Part shown: positions 1-5,680 of the stretch, piece by piece
Layout: each line of letters starts with the position of its first letter
Position numbering within the stretch: position 1 is the stretch's first letter
NCBI GenBank assembly: GCA_030613765.1
Contig: JAUWLI010000122.1
Coordinates: 1 to 8,037, forward strand
Length of the DNA stretch: 8,037 nucleotides
Reading direction: 5' to 3'
Origin: Phycisphaerae bacterium
GTDB lineage: Bacteria; Planctomycetota; Phycisphaerae; Sedimentisphaerales; SG8-4
Made by a program: the position numbers and the translations under genes
Notes under the pieces: model-generated
What the model was told of the DNA's origin: nothing
Seen by the model: the letters and a program-made list of their open reading frames with translations, nothing else
Databases searched by the model: none

Positions 1-321
1 TCGTGCTTCCAATTGTCCCGGGCCGTACTGTCGTATTACAGCAACAATCCTGTCGCCTATACCGCCGGGTACAAGTTTTTCGCGGCGAATGGTAAGACTG
101 TACTCGACTGCCAAATAAACCGTAATAAGTGACATCGGCAAAAGCACAAACCAGACAATAGGACCGCCGGCTATAACGAATTGCTCAAAGAAAGTTTGCG
201 TTCGAGCGGCCCCCGTCGTATCAGTTCCGAAGCTGCCATCCAACGTAATAGCTATCACCGCTGATACACCAGCTAATGCAATGACCAAAAAGACCACCTT
301 TATCAAAAAGCTCTTACGCAT
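1..321 (-). CDS. MotA/TolQ/ExbB-family proton channel protein (N-terminal part, runs off left edge)
   Basis: This is the first 107 codons of an open reading frame starting at an ATG (319-321) and still open at base 1. The product begins with a hydrophobic segment (about residues 5-25, either a signal peptide or TM1). A polar stretch rich in Thr and Gly follows, then a second membrane helix (about 50-70) that starts with GGPIVWFVLLP and ends in a basic cytoplasmic stretch, EYSLTIRREKLVPGG. The GGPI-helix-E-x(4,6)-RRE pattern is typical of the ExbB/TolQ first core helix. The family's later pore helices would lie beyond the window. Known family members form inner-membrane proton channels with ExbD/TolR and energise a partner protein. 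The start is 28 nt below the vWA gene stop, with a modest purine-rich AAAGGCAAGG just before it, so the two are probably co-transcribed. An ExbD-type gene is expected next but cannot be seen. Family is fairly sure; substrate and partner are inferred. Confidence 0.8.
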   Translation of the reverse strand, partial: MRKSFLIKVVFLVIALAGVSAVIAITLDGSFGTDTTGAARTQTFFEQFVIAGGPIVWFVLLPMSLITVYLAVEYSLTIRREKLVPGGIGDRIVAVIRQYGPGQLEAR

Positions 322-349
322 CCTTGCCTTTCGTATATCCTGCGTCGTA

Positions 350-1426
350 TTATGTCATTGTGATCGCAGTGAAGCAATCTATATTTCCTTTTGTGCTTTT
401 TTCTGGATATCTTTCATCACCATCGCTGATAAGAACAAACTCTCCGCCGCTTTGTCTTGCAATCTCCTCCAGCATCTTACGGTCGCTGCTCTGCGGCCAA
501 AATCCTATCGTATTGATTCTTGTCGTCGGCGCAAATCGCTTCAGCAGGTCCGCTACTTTCTGCGAAAATATCTGAGTACCCTTAGCTGTCAGTTCAAAGC
601 CGTCGGTGAGAAAATATATAACCGAAGGGCTAATCCCTCGCCCATCACGAATTTGTACCGCCCGCTCCAACGCCGCCGGAGCATTAGTTAGTCCGGCCGG
701 CTGGATAGAATCGATAAAATCATATGCAGAAGACTTTGCCTTTTCTCCCGCTCGAAGCAATCGCCCGCCACCGGATTCAAACAGCTTGTCGGCGCCGAAA
801 AAGATGATGTAAAAATACTGGTCTGCCTGCAGACCCCTGATCGATTCCTTAAGCTTTCTCTGACCCCGACCGAACACACCCTGCATACTGCCCGAACAAT
901 CTACAAGATAGCATACCTTACGCTGGTCAGTGAAACTGCCGAAAAATTCAATCTTGGGCGACAAAATCTTGCTGCCCGGTAAAACATAAACACTTTCCGA
1001 TACAGAAAGTTTTGCCAAATCCCTCAAACCCTTATTCCCCGGCTTTGCAGCTTCAAAAATTCGCCCCGCCGTCAGCTTGTGCGCAGCCGAATTCACCATT
1101 CCTGCAAATTCGGCCTTGTCTGGCTTTTTTATCTTTGGTTTAGGAATTATTGGGGCAGATTCAATAAGCTTTTTTACCTGGCTTACTGTAGCAGTTGGAA
1201 TGGGAACATCTCGTAGTTGAGTTTTGGACTGAGAGAATTTAACAAGGCCAAACACTGCCAGTACTATCAGATGCACAGCTATCGAGGCCATCCATGCCCA
1301 AAATGTCACGCTCCCGCCTCGCCCCGTCAGAAGTCCCTGCCGATAGCTGCCCAAGTATACGATACGCTTTACTTCTAACAAGCTTCGGCCGCATGTAACC
1401 ATCCTTTGGTTCTTCGATACAGCCAA
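350..1426 (-). CDS. Membrane-anchored von Willebrand factor A (vWA) domain protein with TonB-like N-terminus
   Basis: The protein has 358 residues. A basic N-terminal stretch (1-40) precedes one membrane helix (about 42-64), then a Pro/Lys-rich stretch (IPKPKIKKP, 94-102) like the spacer after the TonB anchor. A linker leads to a vWA domain at about 170-334. The metal-binding (MIDAS) residues are visible: DCSGS at 176-180, Thr247 in GLTNA, and Asp275 in LTDG. The vWA domain is therefore probably periplasmic and able to bind a divalent cation and a ligand. The start is a TTG at 1424-1426 (CAA on the plus strand), supported by AAGGTG five bases upstream. An ATG at 1400-1402 is possible but has poor spacing to any ribosome site. 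The gene lies 18 nt after the transpeptidase gene and 28 nt before the ExbB-like gene, suggesting that the channel energises it. The last 10 or so residues (DCFTAITMT) look repeat-derived rather than native. Ligand and cellular role are unknown. Confidence 0.82.
   Translation of the reverse strand: MAVSKNQRMVTCGRSLLEVKRIVYLGSYRQGLLTGRGGSVTFWAWMASIAVHLIVLAVFGLVKFSQSKTQLRDVPIPTATVSQVKKLIESAPIIPKPKIKKPDKAEFAGMVNSAAHKLTAGRIFEAAKPGNKGLRDLAKLSVSESVYVLPGSKILSPKIEFFGSFTDQRKVCYLVDCSGSMQGVFGRGQRKLKESIRGLQADQYFYIIFFGADKLFESGGGRLLRAGEKAKSSAYDFIDSIQPAGLTNAPAALERAVQIRDGRGISPSVIYFLTDGFELTAKGTQIFSQKVADLLKRFAPTTRINTIGFWPQSSDRKMLEEIARQSGGEFVLISDGDERYPEKSTKGNIDCFTAITMT
354..380. repeat. Short dispersed-type palindromic repeat forming the 3' end of the vWA gene
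   Basis: On the plus strand ATTGT (357-361) and GCAAT (374-378) can pair, with one G.T wobble, around GATCGCAGTGAA. From memory, the stretch matches a short repeat seen in many unrelated genomes (core like GCGAGCGAAGCGAAGC) at about 23 of 27 positions. Read on the minus strand that repeat gives the tell-tale peptide DCFA[AS]LAMT. Here the reading is DCFTAITMT followed directly by the TAA stop, so the element supplies the end of the vWA protein. The hairpin and peptide are seen directly. Membership in the repeat family is recalled, not searched. Confidence 0.7.
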
Positions 1427-1431
1427 AAATA

Positions 1432-1437
1432 CACCTT
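1432..1437 (-). promoter_or_regulatory. Ribosome binding site that supports a TTG start for the vWA gene
   Basis: Minus-strand AAGGTG lies five bases before the TTG at 1426-1424. It is the best Shine-Dalgarno match near any candidate start of this gene, and it falls in the 18-nt gap after the transpeptidase stop. The first downstream ATG (1402-1400) has only AAAGG directly abutting it, which is too close to work well. Confidence 0.6.
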
Positions 1438-1444
1438 ATTTTTG

Positions 1445-2542
1445 TTAGTCTATAACTCTGACGAGAGATTGAACCTCAGTCAATAAATTGTAGACCTTTT
1501 TTACATCACCATTGTGCAGACGGATACACCCTTTTGAACTTTTAGTACCTATTGTCTCCGGCTCTACGGTACCGTGAATACCGAACCCGGTCCTGCCTTT
1601 AGCATTTCCCCCGAGACCGTCCAGTGCTATCCACCTTGAGCCTAAAGCATAGCCCGGGTCGCCGTAGTGAAGTAGTTTACCCGTTTCAGGGTCAGACCAG
1701 GGCGGCTTAATCAGCTTACCGCCCTGCTTAACGCTCCAAAGTCCTGTTGGCGTTTCCTTGCCTTCCTGCCCAAGACCAACACGAAAACTGCGAACGAAAG
1801 TGTTTTGAAGATACACATCTATCGTGAAAGTCGAACGATACACCTTGGCATGAAACGGGCCATGGATGATTTTTATCATCTGTCCTGCCCTCAGCAGCTC
1901 GGGACGACTTATATTATTAACCTCCTGAAGAATCTCCCACGGAACTTTATTCTTACTGCTGATTGACTGTAGCAAATTACCAGGCTCAACTTGATAATTG
2001 CTGCAAAACCTGTCCTGAGGATAAACGGTCCTGCTAAACAACCATTTGTCGGCAAGCTCAGAAAGTTTACGTTTAATTACAGCTCGCTGCACATTATTCA
2101 TAGGCATTGAAAATGCCTCATTAAGTCTGTCGCGCGCTTCTATAATCTTGCTCGGCGTTGCATTAACAAGCAACATAGCTTCGTCAATAAGTTCAGTCAC
2201 TTTGGGGTTGGCTTCGGTTGTAGACGCAGGTGTTATTGTTGGTGTCTTCGTCTCTACCACGGTTTTGGGCGCTATCTTCGGTTCTACAGTGCTTTTGGGC
2301 GTTATCTTCGGTTCTACAATGCGTTTAGGTATTGTATTGGGTACCACAGCAGGCAAGGGTTTTGTTTCATTCTCTACTTTGGTATCCAAACGTGCAGAAG
2401 TATCTTCTTCGTTTTTTCCGAAAGGATTACCATAAATAAAAGTAATCACCACGGCGATAATAAATAAAGCTGAAATGCTATATACCCATCTTAGGTTCCG
2501 GCCTTTTCGCCGCACGTACGAACTGGAAGGGAAACGTGCCAC
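1445..2542 (-). CDS. Membrane-anchored LysM/YkuD L,D-transpeptidase
   Basis: The protein has 365 residues. A basic N-terminus (RRKGRNLR, 11-18) precedes one membrane helix (19-38) with no obvious cleavage site, placing the rest outside the inner membrane. Residues 60-110 are a Pro/Thr/Lys linker with three near-identical 10-residue repeats. An alpha-helical stretch (115-170) follows, then a LysM peptidoglycan-binding module (about 182-226) and a YkuD catalytic domain (231-364). The active-site signature is intact: GIHG with His323, then SSKGCIRL with nucleophile Cys339. The family forms 3-3 peptide crosslinks in peptidoglycan or attaches proteins to it; which of these applies cannot be told here. 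The start is GTG at 2540-2542, backed by AAGGAG with six bases of spacing. The preceding gene's TAA is the first three bases of TAAGGAG, so translation is probably coupled. Confident of the family; the physiological substrate is unknown. Confidence 0.93.
   Translation of the reverse strand: MARFPSSSYVRRKGRNLRWVYSISALFIIAVVITFIYGNPFGKNEEDTSARLDTKVENETKPLPAVVPNTIPKRIVEPKITPKSTVEPKIAPKTVVETKTPTITPASTTEANPKVTELIDEAMLLVNATPSKIIEARDRLNEAFSMPMNNVQRAVIKRKLSELADKWLFSRTVYPQDRFCSNYQVEPGNLLQSISSKNKVPWEILQEVNNISRPELLRAGQMIKIIHGPFHAKVYRSTFTIDVYLQNTFVRSFRVGLGQEGKETPTGLWSVKQGGKLIKPPWSDPETGKLLHYGDPGYALGSRWIALDGLGGNAKGRTGFGIHGTVEPETIGTKSSKGCIRLHNGDVKKVYNLLTEVQSLVRVID
2243..2332 (-). repeat. Three tandem 30-bp repeats inside the L,D-transpeptidase linker
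   Basis: The DNA repeats with a 30-bp period. Compare 2263-2292 with 2293-2322: both read like TTTTGGGCG-TATCTTCGGTTCTACA on the plus strand and differ at a few positions. Degraded copies lie on either side. The units encode residues 71-80, 81-90 and 91-100 (IPKRIVEPKI, TPKSTVEPKI, APKTVVETKT). They extend the flexible spacer between the membrane anchor and the LysM module. The period is a multiple of three, so copy number can change without a frameshift. Confidence 0.85.
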
Positions 2543-2548
2543 TTTATT

Positions 2549-2554
2549 CTCCTT
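2549..2554 (-). promoter_or_regulatory. Ribosome binding site for the GTG-started transpeptidase, overlapping the upstream stop codon
   Basis: Minus-strand AAGGAG lies six bases before the GTG at 2542. Together with the preceding base it reads TAAGGAG, whose TAA ends the cyclo-ligase gene. A terminating ribosome would therefore sit on the initiation site. A small hairpin lies three bases upstream (2557-2577). Confidence 0.75.
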
Positions 2555-3140
2555 ATCCCCGATGTCGGCTATCGGGATTAAAATATAATATTTCCTTATC
2601 TGTCACCAAAAAATCCACCGGCTCATCACGCTCTACAACCGGCACCGAGTCAACCAGCTGCTCTGTGAAAGCAAAGCCGCATCTTGCCGCTTTAAGCTGC
2701 TCGTTAGCAAAAAACCTGTCGTAAAAGGAAGCACCTCGGCCAAGACGATTGCCATTTCTGTCAAAACCTAACGCCGGGGCTACCACTAAATCAATCTCTT
2801 CAATCGGCGTCGGAACGCCTGTTACCGGATTTCGAAGGCCGGAAACCCCAGTCGAAAAACCCGTCTCCAACGAGCTTATCTGGACAGGTATCATATGCCT
2901 TTGCTGCCACGAAATCTTCGGAACTACCACCGTTTTACCAAGCTGCCAGGCATAAAGGACTACTTCCGAAGTATCCACCTCGTGCGGTAGAGATAAATAC
3001 ATCATAACCGTTGATGCTTCTTGAAATTGTGACGTAGAAACCAGGTTCCGGCATGCTTTTTGGCTTTTGTCGCTCCTCTCCGCCTCACTCATCTCAAGCA
3101 GGCACTTCTGCAACTTCACACGCAACCGCTCCTTGTCCAT
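2553..3140 (-). CDS. fau: 5-formyltetrahydrofolate cyclo-ligase (5,10-methenyltetrahydrofolate synthetase)
   Basis: This cytoplasmic enzyme of 195 residues is close to the usual length for the family. It converts 5-formyl-THF and ATP into 5,10-methenyl-THF, returning the storage or inhibitory folate to the one-carbon pool. Recognisable blocks are the basic N-terminus (KERLRVKLQK), MYLSLPHEVDT (47-57), the phosphate-binding block GFDRNGNRLGRGASFYDRFF (125-144, equivalent to the family's GxGxGYYDR motif), and VPVVERDEPVDFLVTD (166-181). The second and third Gly of the usual GGGYYDR are replaced by Ala-Ser, a mild deviation. The ATG at 3138-3140 directly follows the rarA TGA (TGAATG), with AAGGA seven bases upstream. 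The C-terminal NPDSRHRG is encoded by a small hairpin and is probably not native. The symbol is by family analogy (E. coli ygfA/fau). Confidence 0.9.
   Translation of the reverse strand: MDKERLRVKLQKCLLEMSEAERSDKSQKACRNLVSTSQFQEASTVMMYLSLPHEVDTSEVVLYAWQLGKTVVVPKISWQQRHMIPVQISSLETGFSTGVSGLRNPVTGVPTPIEEIDLVVAPALGFDRNGNRLGRGASFYDRFFANEQLKAARCGFAFTEQLVDSVPVVERDEPVDFLVTDKEILYFNPDSRHRG
2557..2577. repeat. Small hairpin at the cyclo-ligase 3' end, just upstream of the transpeptidase ribosome site
   Basis: CCCGAT (2558-2563) and ATCGGG (2571-2576) form a perfect 6-bp stem around a 7-base loop, extendable by one G.T pair. On the minus strand it encodes the last residues of the cyclo-ligase (PDSRHR) and ends three bases before the AAGGAG of the next gene. 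Hairpins built from CCCGAT...ATCGGG are, from memory, a common short dispersed repeat type. It might modulate initiation of the next gene. That is inference. Confidence 0.6.
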
Positions 3141-4529
3141 TCAGCTATCCTTATTACCTGTACTCTTCCGGACAGGTTTGCTATTTTGTACCAATGTTTG
3201 CAGCTTTTGTAAATAACGCTTAATATTTTTTTCATGACCAATTTCTTTGGGGACGTAATATTGTTTCTTCAACGCCCCTGGCAGGTACTCCTGAGCCACA
3301 AAACCATCCTTAAAACTGTGTGGATACTTGTAATCCGTTCCAAAACCCATTTTTTTAGCTGCCGCGTAATGACTATCCTTTAGATGTTTTGGAACTGCTT
3401 TAGTTGGCTCATGTTTCACATCGGCCATTGCCTTCCAAACTGCTGAAGCTGACGCATTTGATTTTGGCGCACAGGCAACGTATATCGCCGCCTGAGCCAG
3501 CGCCAGTTGTGCTTCCGGCAGCCCGACAAACTCCGATATCTGAACCGCGGCGGCGGCCAAAACAGCTGCCATTGGGTCGGCATTTCCAACGTCTTCTGCC
3601 GCGCAAACAGCAATCCGCCGCGCAATAAAACGCGTTTCCTCCCCCCCTGCTATCATCCGGGCAAGCCAATAAACCGTGGCATCAGGATCACTGCCCCGCA
3701 TACTCTTCTGAAAAGCGCTTGCAAGGTCGTAATGAGTATCGCCTGTGCCATCGTAGTCGATTGCCTTTTGTTGTATCGACTCTTTCGCAATTTTCAGATT
3801 AAATTTAATTGTGTTCTTGCCCTGCCGAGCAGCCTGAGACAACACCCCCACCTCTAAAGCTGTAAGTGCCCTGCGGGCATCACCATCGCTCATAACAGCC
3901 AGAAATCCCAGCGCCTTCTTGTCCGCCTGGATATCAAAGCCACCAAGACCCCGCTCAGAATCAGCAATAGCAGTCTTAAGAAGCTGCAAGACATCCTCTT
4001 CGCTAAGCGGCTCAAAACGAAACACAGTGCTACGGGAAATCAAAGGCGAATTGACAGAGAAAAACGGATTTTCGGTAGTAGCCCCTATCAGTATTAAAAT
4101 ACCCGATTCGACATCATCCAGCAAAACATCCTGCTGAGCACGGTTGAAACGGTGGATTTCATCCATAAAAAGTATGGTTCGCCTCCCGCCGGCGGTCAAT
4201 CTGTCTCTGGCACCTGCGATAATCTGGCGAATGTCTTTCACACTGGCAGCAGGCGCGCTGAGATAGTAGAATTTGGCCTTCGTGTAATTCGCAATCACTC
4301 GTGCAAGGGAGGTCTTGCCTACCCCCGGCGGACCGTAAAATATCAGGCTGCTGAGCCTGTCGGCCTCCAGCATCCTTGTAAGCAACCTATTCGGCCCAAG
4401 GAAGTGTCTCTGACCGAGAAACTCATCCAGTTGTCTCGGTCTCATCCGAACCGCCAGAGGCGCCACAGAGTCTATATTCGCATCTTCAGACCGGCTAAAC
4501 AGACTTGTACTGCCATTTTCACAACACAT
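3141..4529 (-). CDS. rarA: Replication-associated recombination protein A (RarA/MgsA), AAA+ ATPase
   Basis: The protein has 462 residues, of a length typical for bacterial RarA/Mgs1/WRNIP1. Known members form tetramers that act at stalled replication forks with SSB and the recombination machinery. In order, the sequence shows the clamp-loader-like N-terminus APLAVRMRPRQLDEFLGQ (23-40), Walker A GPPGVGKT (66-73), Walker B ILFMDEIHRF (119-128), sensor-1 GATTENPFF (149-157), and an SR arginine-finger pair at 165-166. The C-terminal oligomerisation domain (about 250-440) includes KAIDYDGTGDTHYDLASAF and the AEDVGNADP block. The start is an ATG at 4527-4529 with no Shine-Dalgarno. A strong promoter lies so close that the transcript is probably leaderless. 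It is probably the first gene of the cluster, and its TGA abuts the cyclo-ligase ATG. The N-terminus MCCENGS is a little longer than in typical members, which often begin near LFS. Confidence 0.95.
   Translation of the reverse strand: MCCENGSTSLFSRSEDANIDSVAPLAVRMRPRQLDEFLGQRHFLGPNRLLTRMLEADRLSSLIFYGPPGVGKTSLARVIANYTKAKFYYLSAPAASVKDIRQIIAGARDRLTAGGRRTILFMDEIHRFNRAQQDVLLDDVESGILILIGATTENPFFSVNSPLISRSTVFRFEPLSEEDVLQLLKTAIADSERGLGGFDIQADKKALGFLAVMSDGDARRALTALEVGVLSQAARQGKNTIKFNLKIAKESIQQKAIDYDGTGDTHYDLASAFQKSMRGSDPDATVYWLARMIAGGEETRFIARRIAVCAAEDVGNADPMAAVLAAAAVQISEFVGLPEAQLALAQAAIYVACAPKSNASASAVWKAMADVKHEPTKAVPKHLKDSHYAAAKKMGFGTDYKYPHSFKDGFVAQEYLPGALKKQYYVPKEIGHEKNIKRYLQKLQTLVQNSKPVRKSTGNKDS
3156..3177. 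other. Inverted repeat at the 3' end of rarA, upstream of the cyclo-ligase ribosome site
   Basis: ACCTGT (3156-3161) and ACAGGT (3172-3177) can pair around a 10-base loop. The element lies within the last rarA codons and four bases before the AAGGA (3148-3152) that serves the next gene, placed much like the hairpin at 2557-2577. With a 6-bp stem and no U-run it is not a terminator, and it may be coincidence. Confidence 0.3.
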
Positions 4530-4536
4530 TGACTAT

Positions 4537-4565
4537 ATTATATGCGAGATATGCAAATCTGTCGA
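4537..4565 (-). promoter_or_regulatory. Near-consensus sigma-70-type promoter for rarA, predicted leaderless
   Basis: On the minus strand, TCGACA (4560-4565, five of six against TTGACA) is followed by exactly 17 bases and a perfect TATAAT (4537-4542). Only seven bases separate the -10 box from the ATG at 4529. The predicted transcription start (about 4528-4532) therefore coincides with the start codon or lies a few bases before it. The absence of any Shine-Dalgarno upstream of this ATG fits a leaderless mRNA. It probably drives the whole cluster leftward. Confidence 0.7.
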
Positions 4566-4604
4566 AATTTATTTACACAAGCCTCTATACCCGCTCTTTC
4601 GGCC

Positions 4605-4652
4605 TTTTTTCAGCAAAAACACCCCAAAAAAAAATAAAAAAACACCTTTTTT
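4605..4652. other. Phased A/T tracts in the divergent rarA / outer-membrane gene intergenic region
   Basis: The 255-bp gap between rarA and the outer-membrane gene (4530-4784) is AT-rich. It contains T6 (4605-4610), A5 (4615-4619), A9 (4626-4634), A7 (4636-4642) and T6 (4647-4652). Their centres are about 9 to 13 bp apart, close to one helical turn, so the DNA is likely curved. Apart from this, the rarA promoter and the ribosome site at 4773, nothing convincing was seen in the gap. Confidence 0.45.
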
Positions 4653-4772
4653 CATTTGATTTACAGTTGCATACCGATAAACTTCTTAAGTATATTGTAG
4701 GTCATTTAATCGTGTGTCAGATAGAAGTTTTTGTATAGTATAAGGGAAAGTTTAAGGTAAAAATTTTTTAAA

Positions 4773-4778
4773 AAGGAG
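4773..4778 (+). promoter_or_regulatory. Ribosome binding site of the outer-membrane protein gene
   Basis: AAGGAG lies six bases before the ATG at 4785, preceded by an A/T-rich, probably unstructured leader. This is the strongest Shine-Dalgarno in the window together with that at 2549, and it fixes the start of the gene. Confidence 0.85.
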
Positions 4779-4784
4779 ACGAGT

Positions 4785-5582
4785 ATGAAGAAAAAAGCAA
4801 TTTTACTAACTGTTGTTATCTTGTTTAGCGCAGGACCTCTGGCTCAGGCGCAGGAAGGCGGGATAAGTGGAACTGTTGACCTGACCTATAAGAGCAAGTA
4901 CATCTGGCGTGGTTTCGATATCTACGGTAACGACGACGGAATTCAAATTGGCACGAACATTAACATATCCGACACCGGGTTTGGCTTAAAGACCCTTTGG
5001 TCAAGAGCTATCGGAAGTGGTTTCGAAAACCTCGAAGAGTTCGACATCACTTTATATTACAACCATCTTGTATATGAAGATGAAACGTATGCAACGAACT
5101 ACACACTCGGCTGGACCTATTATGGCTACATCGACGAACCAACTTCGGTAAGAAACTACCAGGAATTCCTTTTATCTCTTGCCTGGCCAAAGATATGCCC
5201 TGCGGGCTTCGTTCCAAGCTACACCATTGTCCGTATGTGGCCGGCAGAAGGAGGATCCGTCGTGAACGACAATGGTGGCTGGCTGCATATACTCGGAATT
5301 GGCTATGACATGACCATTCCTGAATTGGTACCGGAATTACCAGAGCAGGTTCTACACCTCTCCGGAAGCCTTGTCTACAACGGTGGCGTCGGTGCCGCGT
5401 ATGCTCCAAATGGAATGGTAGAACACGACTGGTCACACTTTGTCTTTGGTGCCTCAACAGACATTGACCTCGGCAATAATCTTGCCTTCTGTCCCGGATT
5501 GTATTACCAGGCATCGATGGAAGACTCGGTAAATAATAGTGATGAAACCTGGGTCAACTTGGGTCTAAAGTACAAGTTCTAA
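4785..5582 (+). CDS. Secreted outer-membrane beta-barrel protein of unknown function
   Basis: The protein has 265 residues. A clear Sec signal peptide has KKK at 2-4, a hydrophobic core, and AQA|QE with cleavage predicted after residue 22. The mature part of about 243 residues alternates polar and aromatic/hydrophobic residues in short strands separated by Gly/Asn/Asp turns, and it ends in LGLKYKF. The terminal Phe and the amphipathic last strand are what Bam-assembled outer-membrane proteins show. The first strand region (DLTYKSKYIWRGF, 32-44) resembles the Gcw_chp/TIGR02001-type family, which has SDY-FRG at the same place; that resemblance is recalled, not searched. Its size suggests a barrel of about 10-12 strands. 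It stands alone, divergent from rarA, with its own terminator. No transported substrate can be read from the sequence. Confidence 0.75.
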   Translation: MKKKAILLTVVILFSAGPLAQAQEGGISGTVDLTYKSKYIWRGFDIYGNDDGIQIGTNINISDTGFGLKTLWSRAIGSGFENLEEFDITLYYNHLVYEDETYATNYTLGWTYYGYIDEPTSVRNYQEFLLSLAWPKICPAGFVPSYTIVRMWPAEGGSVVNDNGGWLHILGIGYDMTIPELVPELPEQVLHLSGSLVYNGGVGAAYAPNGMVEHDWSHFVFGASTDIDLGNNLAFCPGLYYQASMEDSVNNSDETWVNLGLKYKF

Positions 5583-5609
5583 AAACTATCAGTTAGTTTC
5601 TATTTAAGC

Positions 5610-5655
5610 AAAGAAGGCCGGTTACGGAAAGCCGGCCTTCTTTGTCTGTTTATTA
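5610..5655. terminator. Strong intrinsic terminator between convergent genes
   Basis: AAAGAAGGCCGG (5610-5621) pairs perfectly over 12 bp with CCGGCCTTCTTT (5632-5643) around a 10-base loop, and T-rich sequence TTTGTCTGTTTATT follows. It lies 27 bases after the outer-membrane gene stop. The stem ends in A/T pairs, so on the minus strand it also has a short U stretch after the hairpin (CTTCTTT). It could stop transcripts arriving from the polyprenyl synthase gene, whose stop is at 5681, but more weakly. Confidence 0.9.
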
Positions 5656-5680
5656 TCTGAGAGTATAAATCAAACCAGCT

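Noticed and set aside
281..691. A 136-codon plus-strand open frame containing a CHCDRSEAI peptide
   Set aside because: That peptide is the other-strand translation of the dispersed repeat at 354-380, and the frame overlaps two better supported minus-strand genes.
2046..2435. A 129-codon plus-strand open frame opposite the transpeptidase linker
   Set aside because: It looks hydrophobic and repetitive only because it mirrors the 30-bp repeats. The opposite strand has LysM and YkuD motifs.
4505..4738. A 77-codon plus-strand open frame across the rarA start and intergenic region
   Set aside because: It has no ribosome site and no recognisable protein features, overlaps the rarA 5' end and promoter, and reads through A/T tracts.
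4714..4739. Candidate promoter GTGTCA...TATAGT for the outer-membrane gene
   Set aside because: The spacer is only 14 bases and the -35 match is poor. An alternative -10 (TATAAG, 4739-4744) gives 19 bases. Neither is good enough to call.
5047..5514. A 155-codon minus-strand open frame opposite the outer-membrane gene
   Set aside because: Its composition (Arg/His/Ser/Cys-rich) is typical of an antisense shadow, and the plus-strand gene has a signal peptide, ribosome site and terminator.
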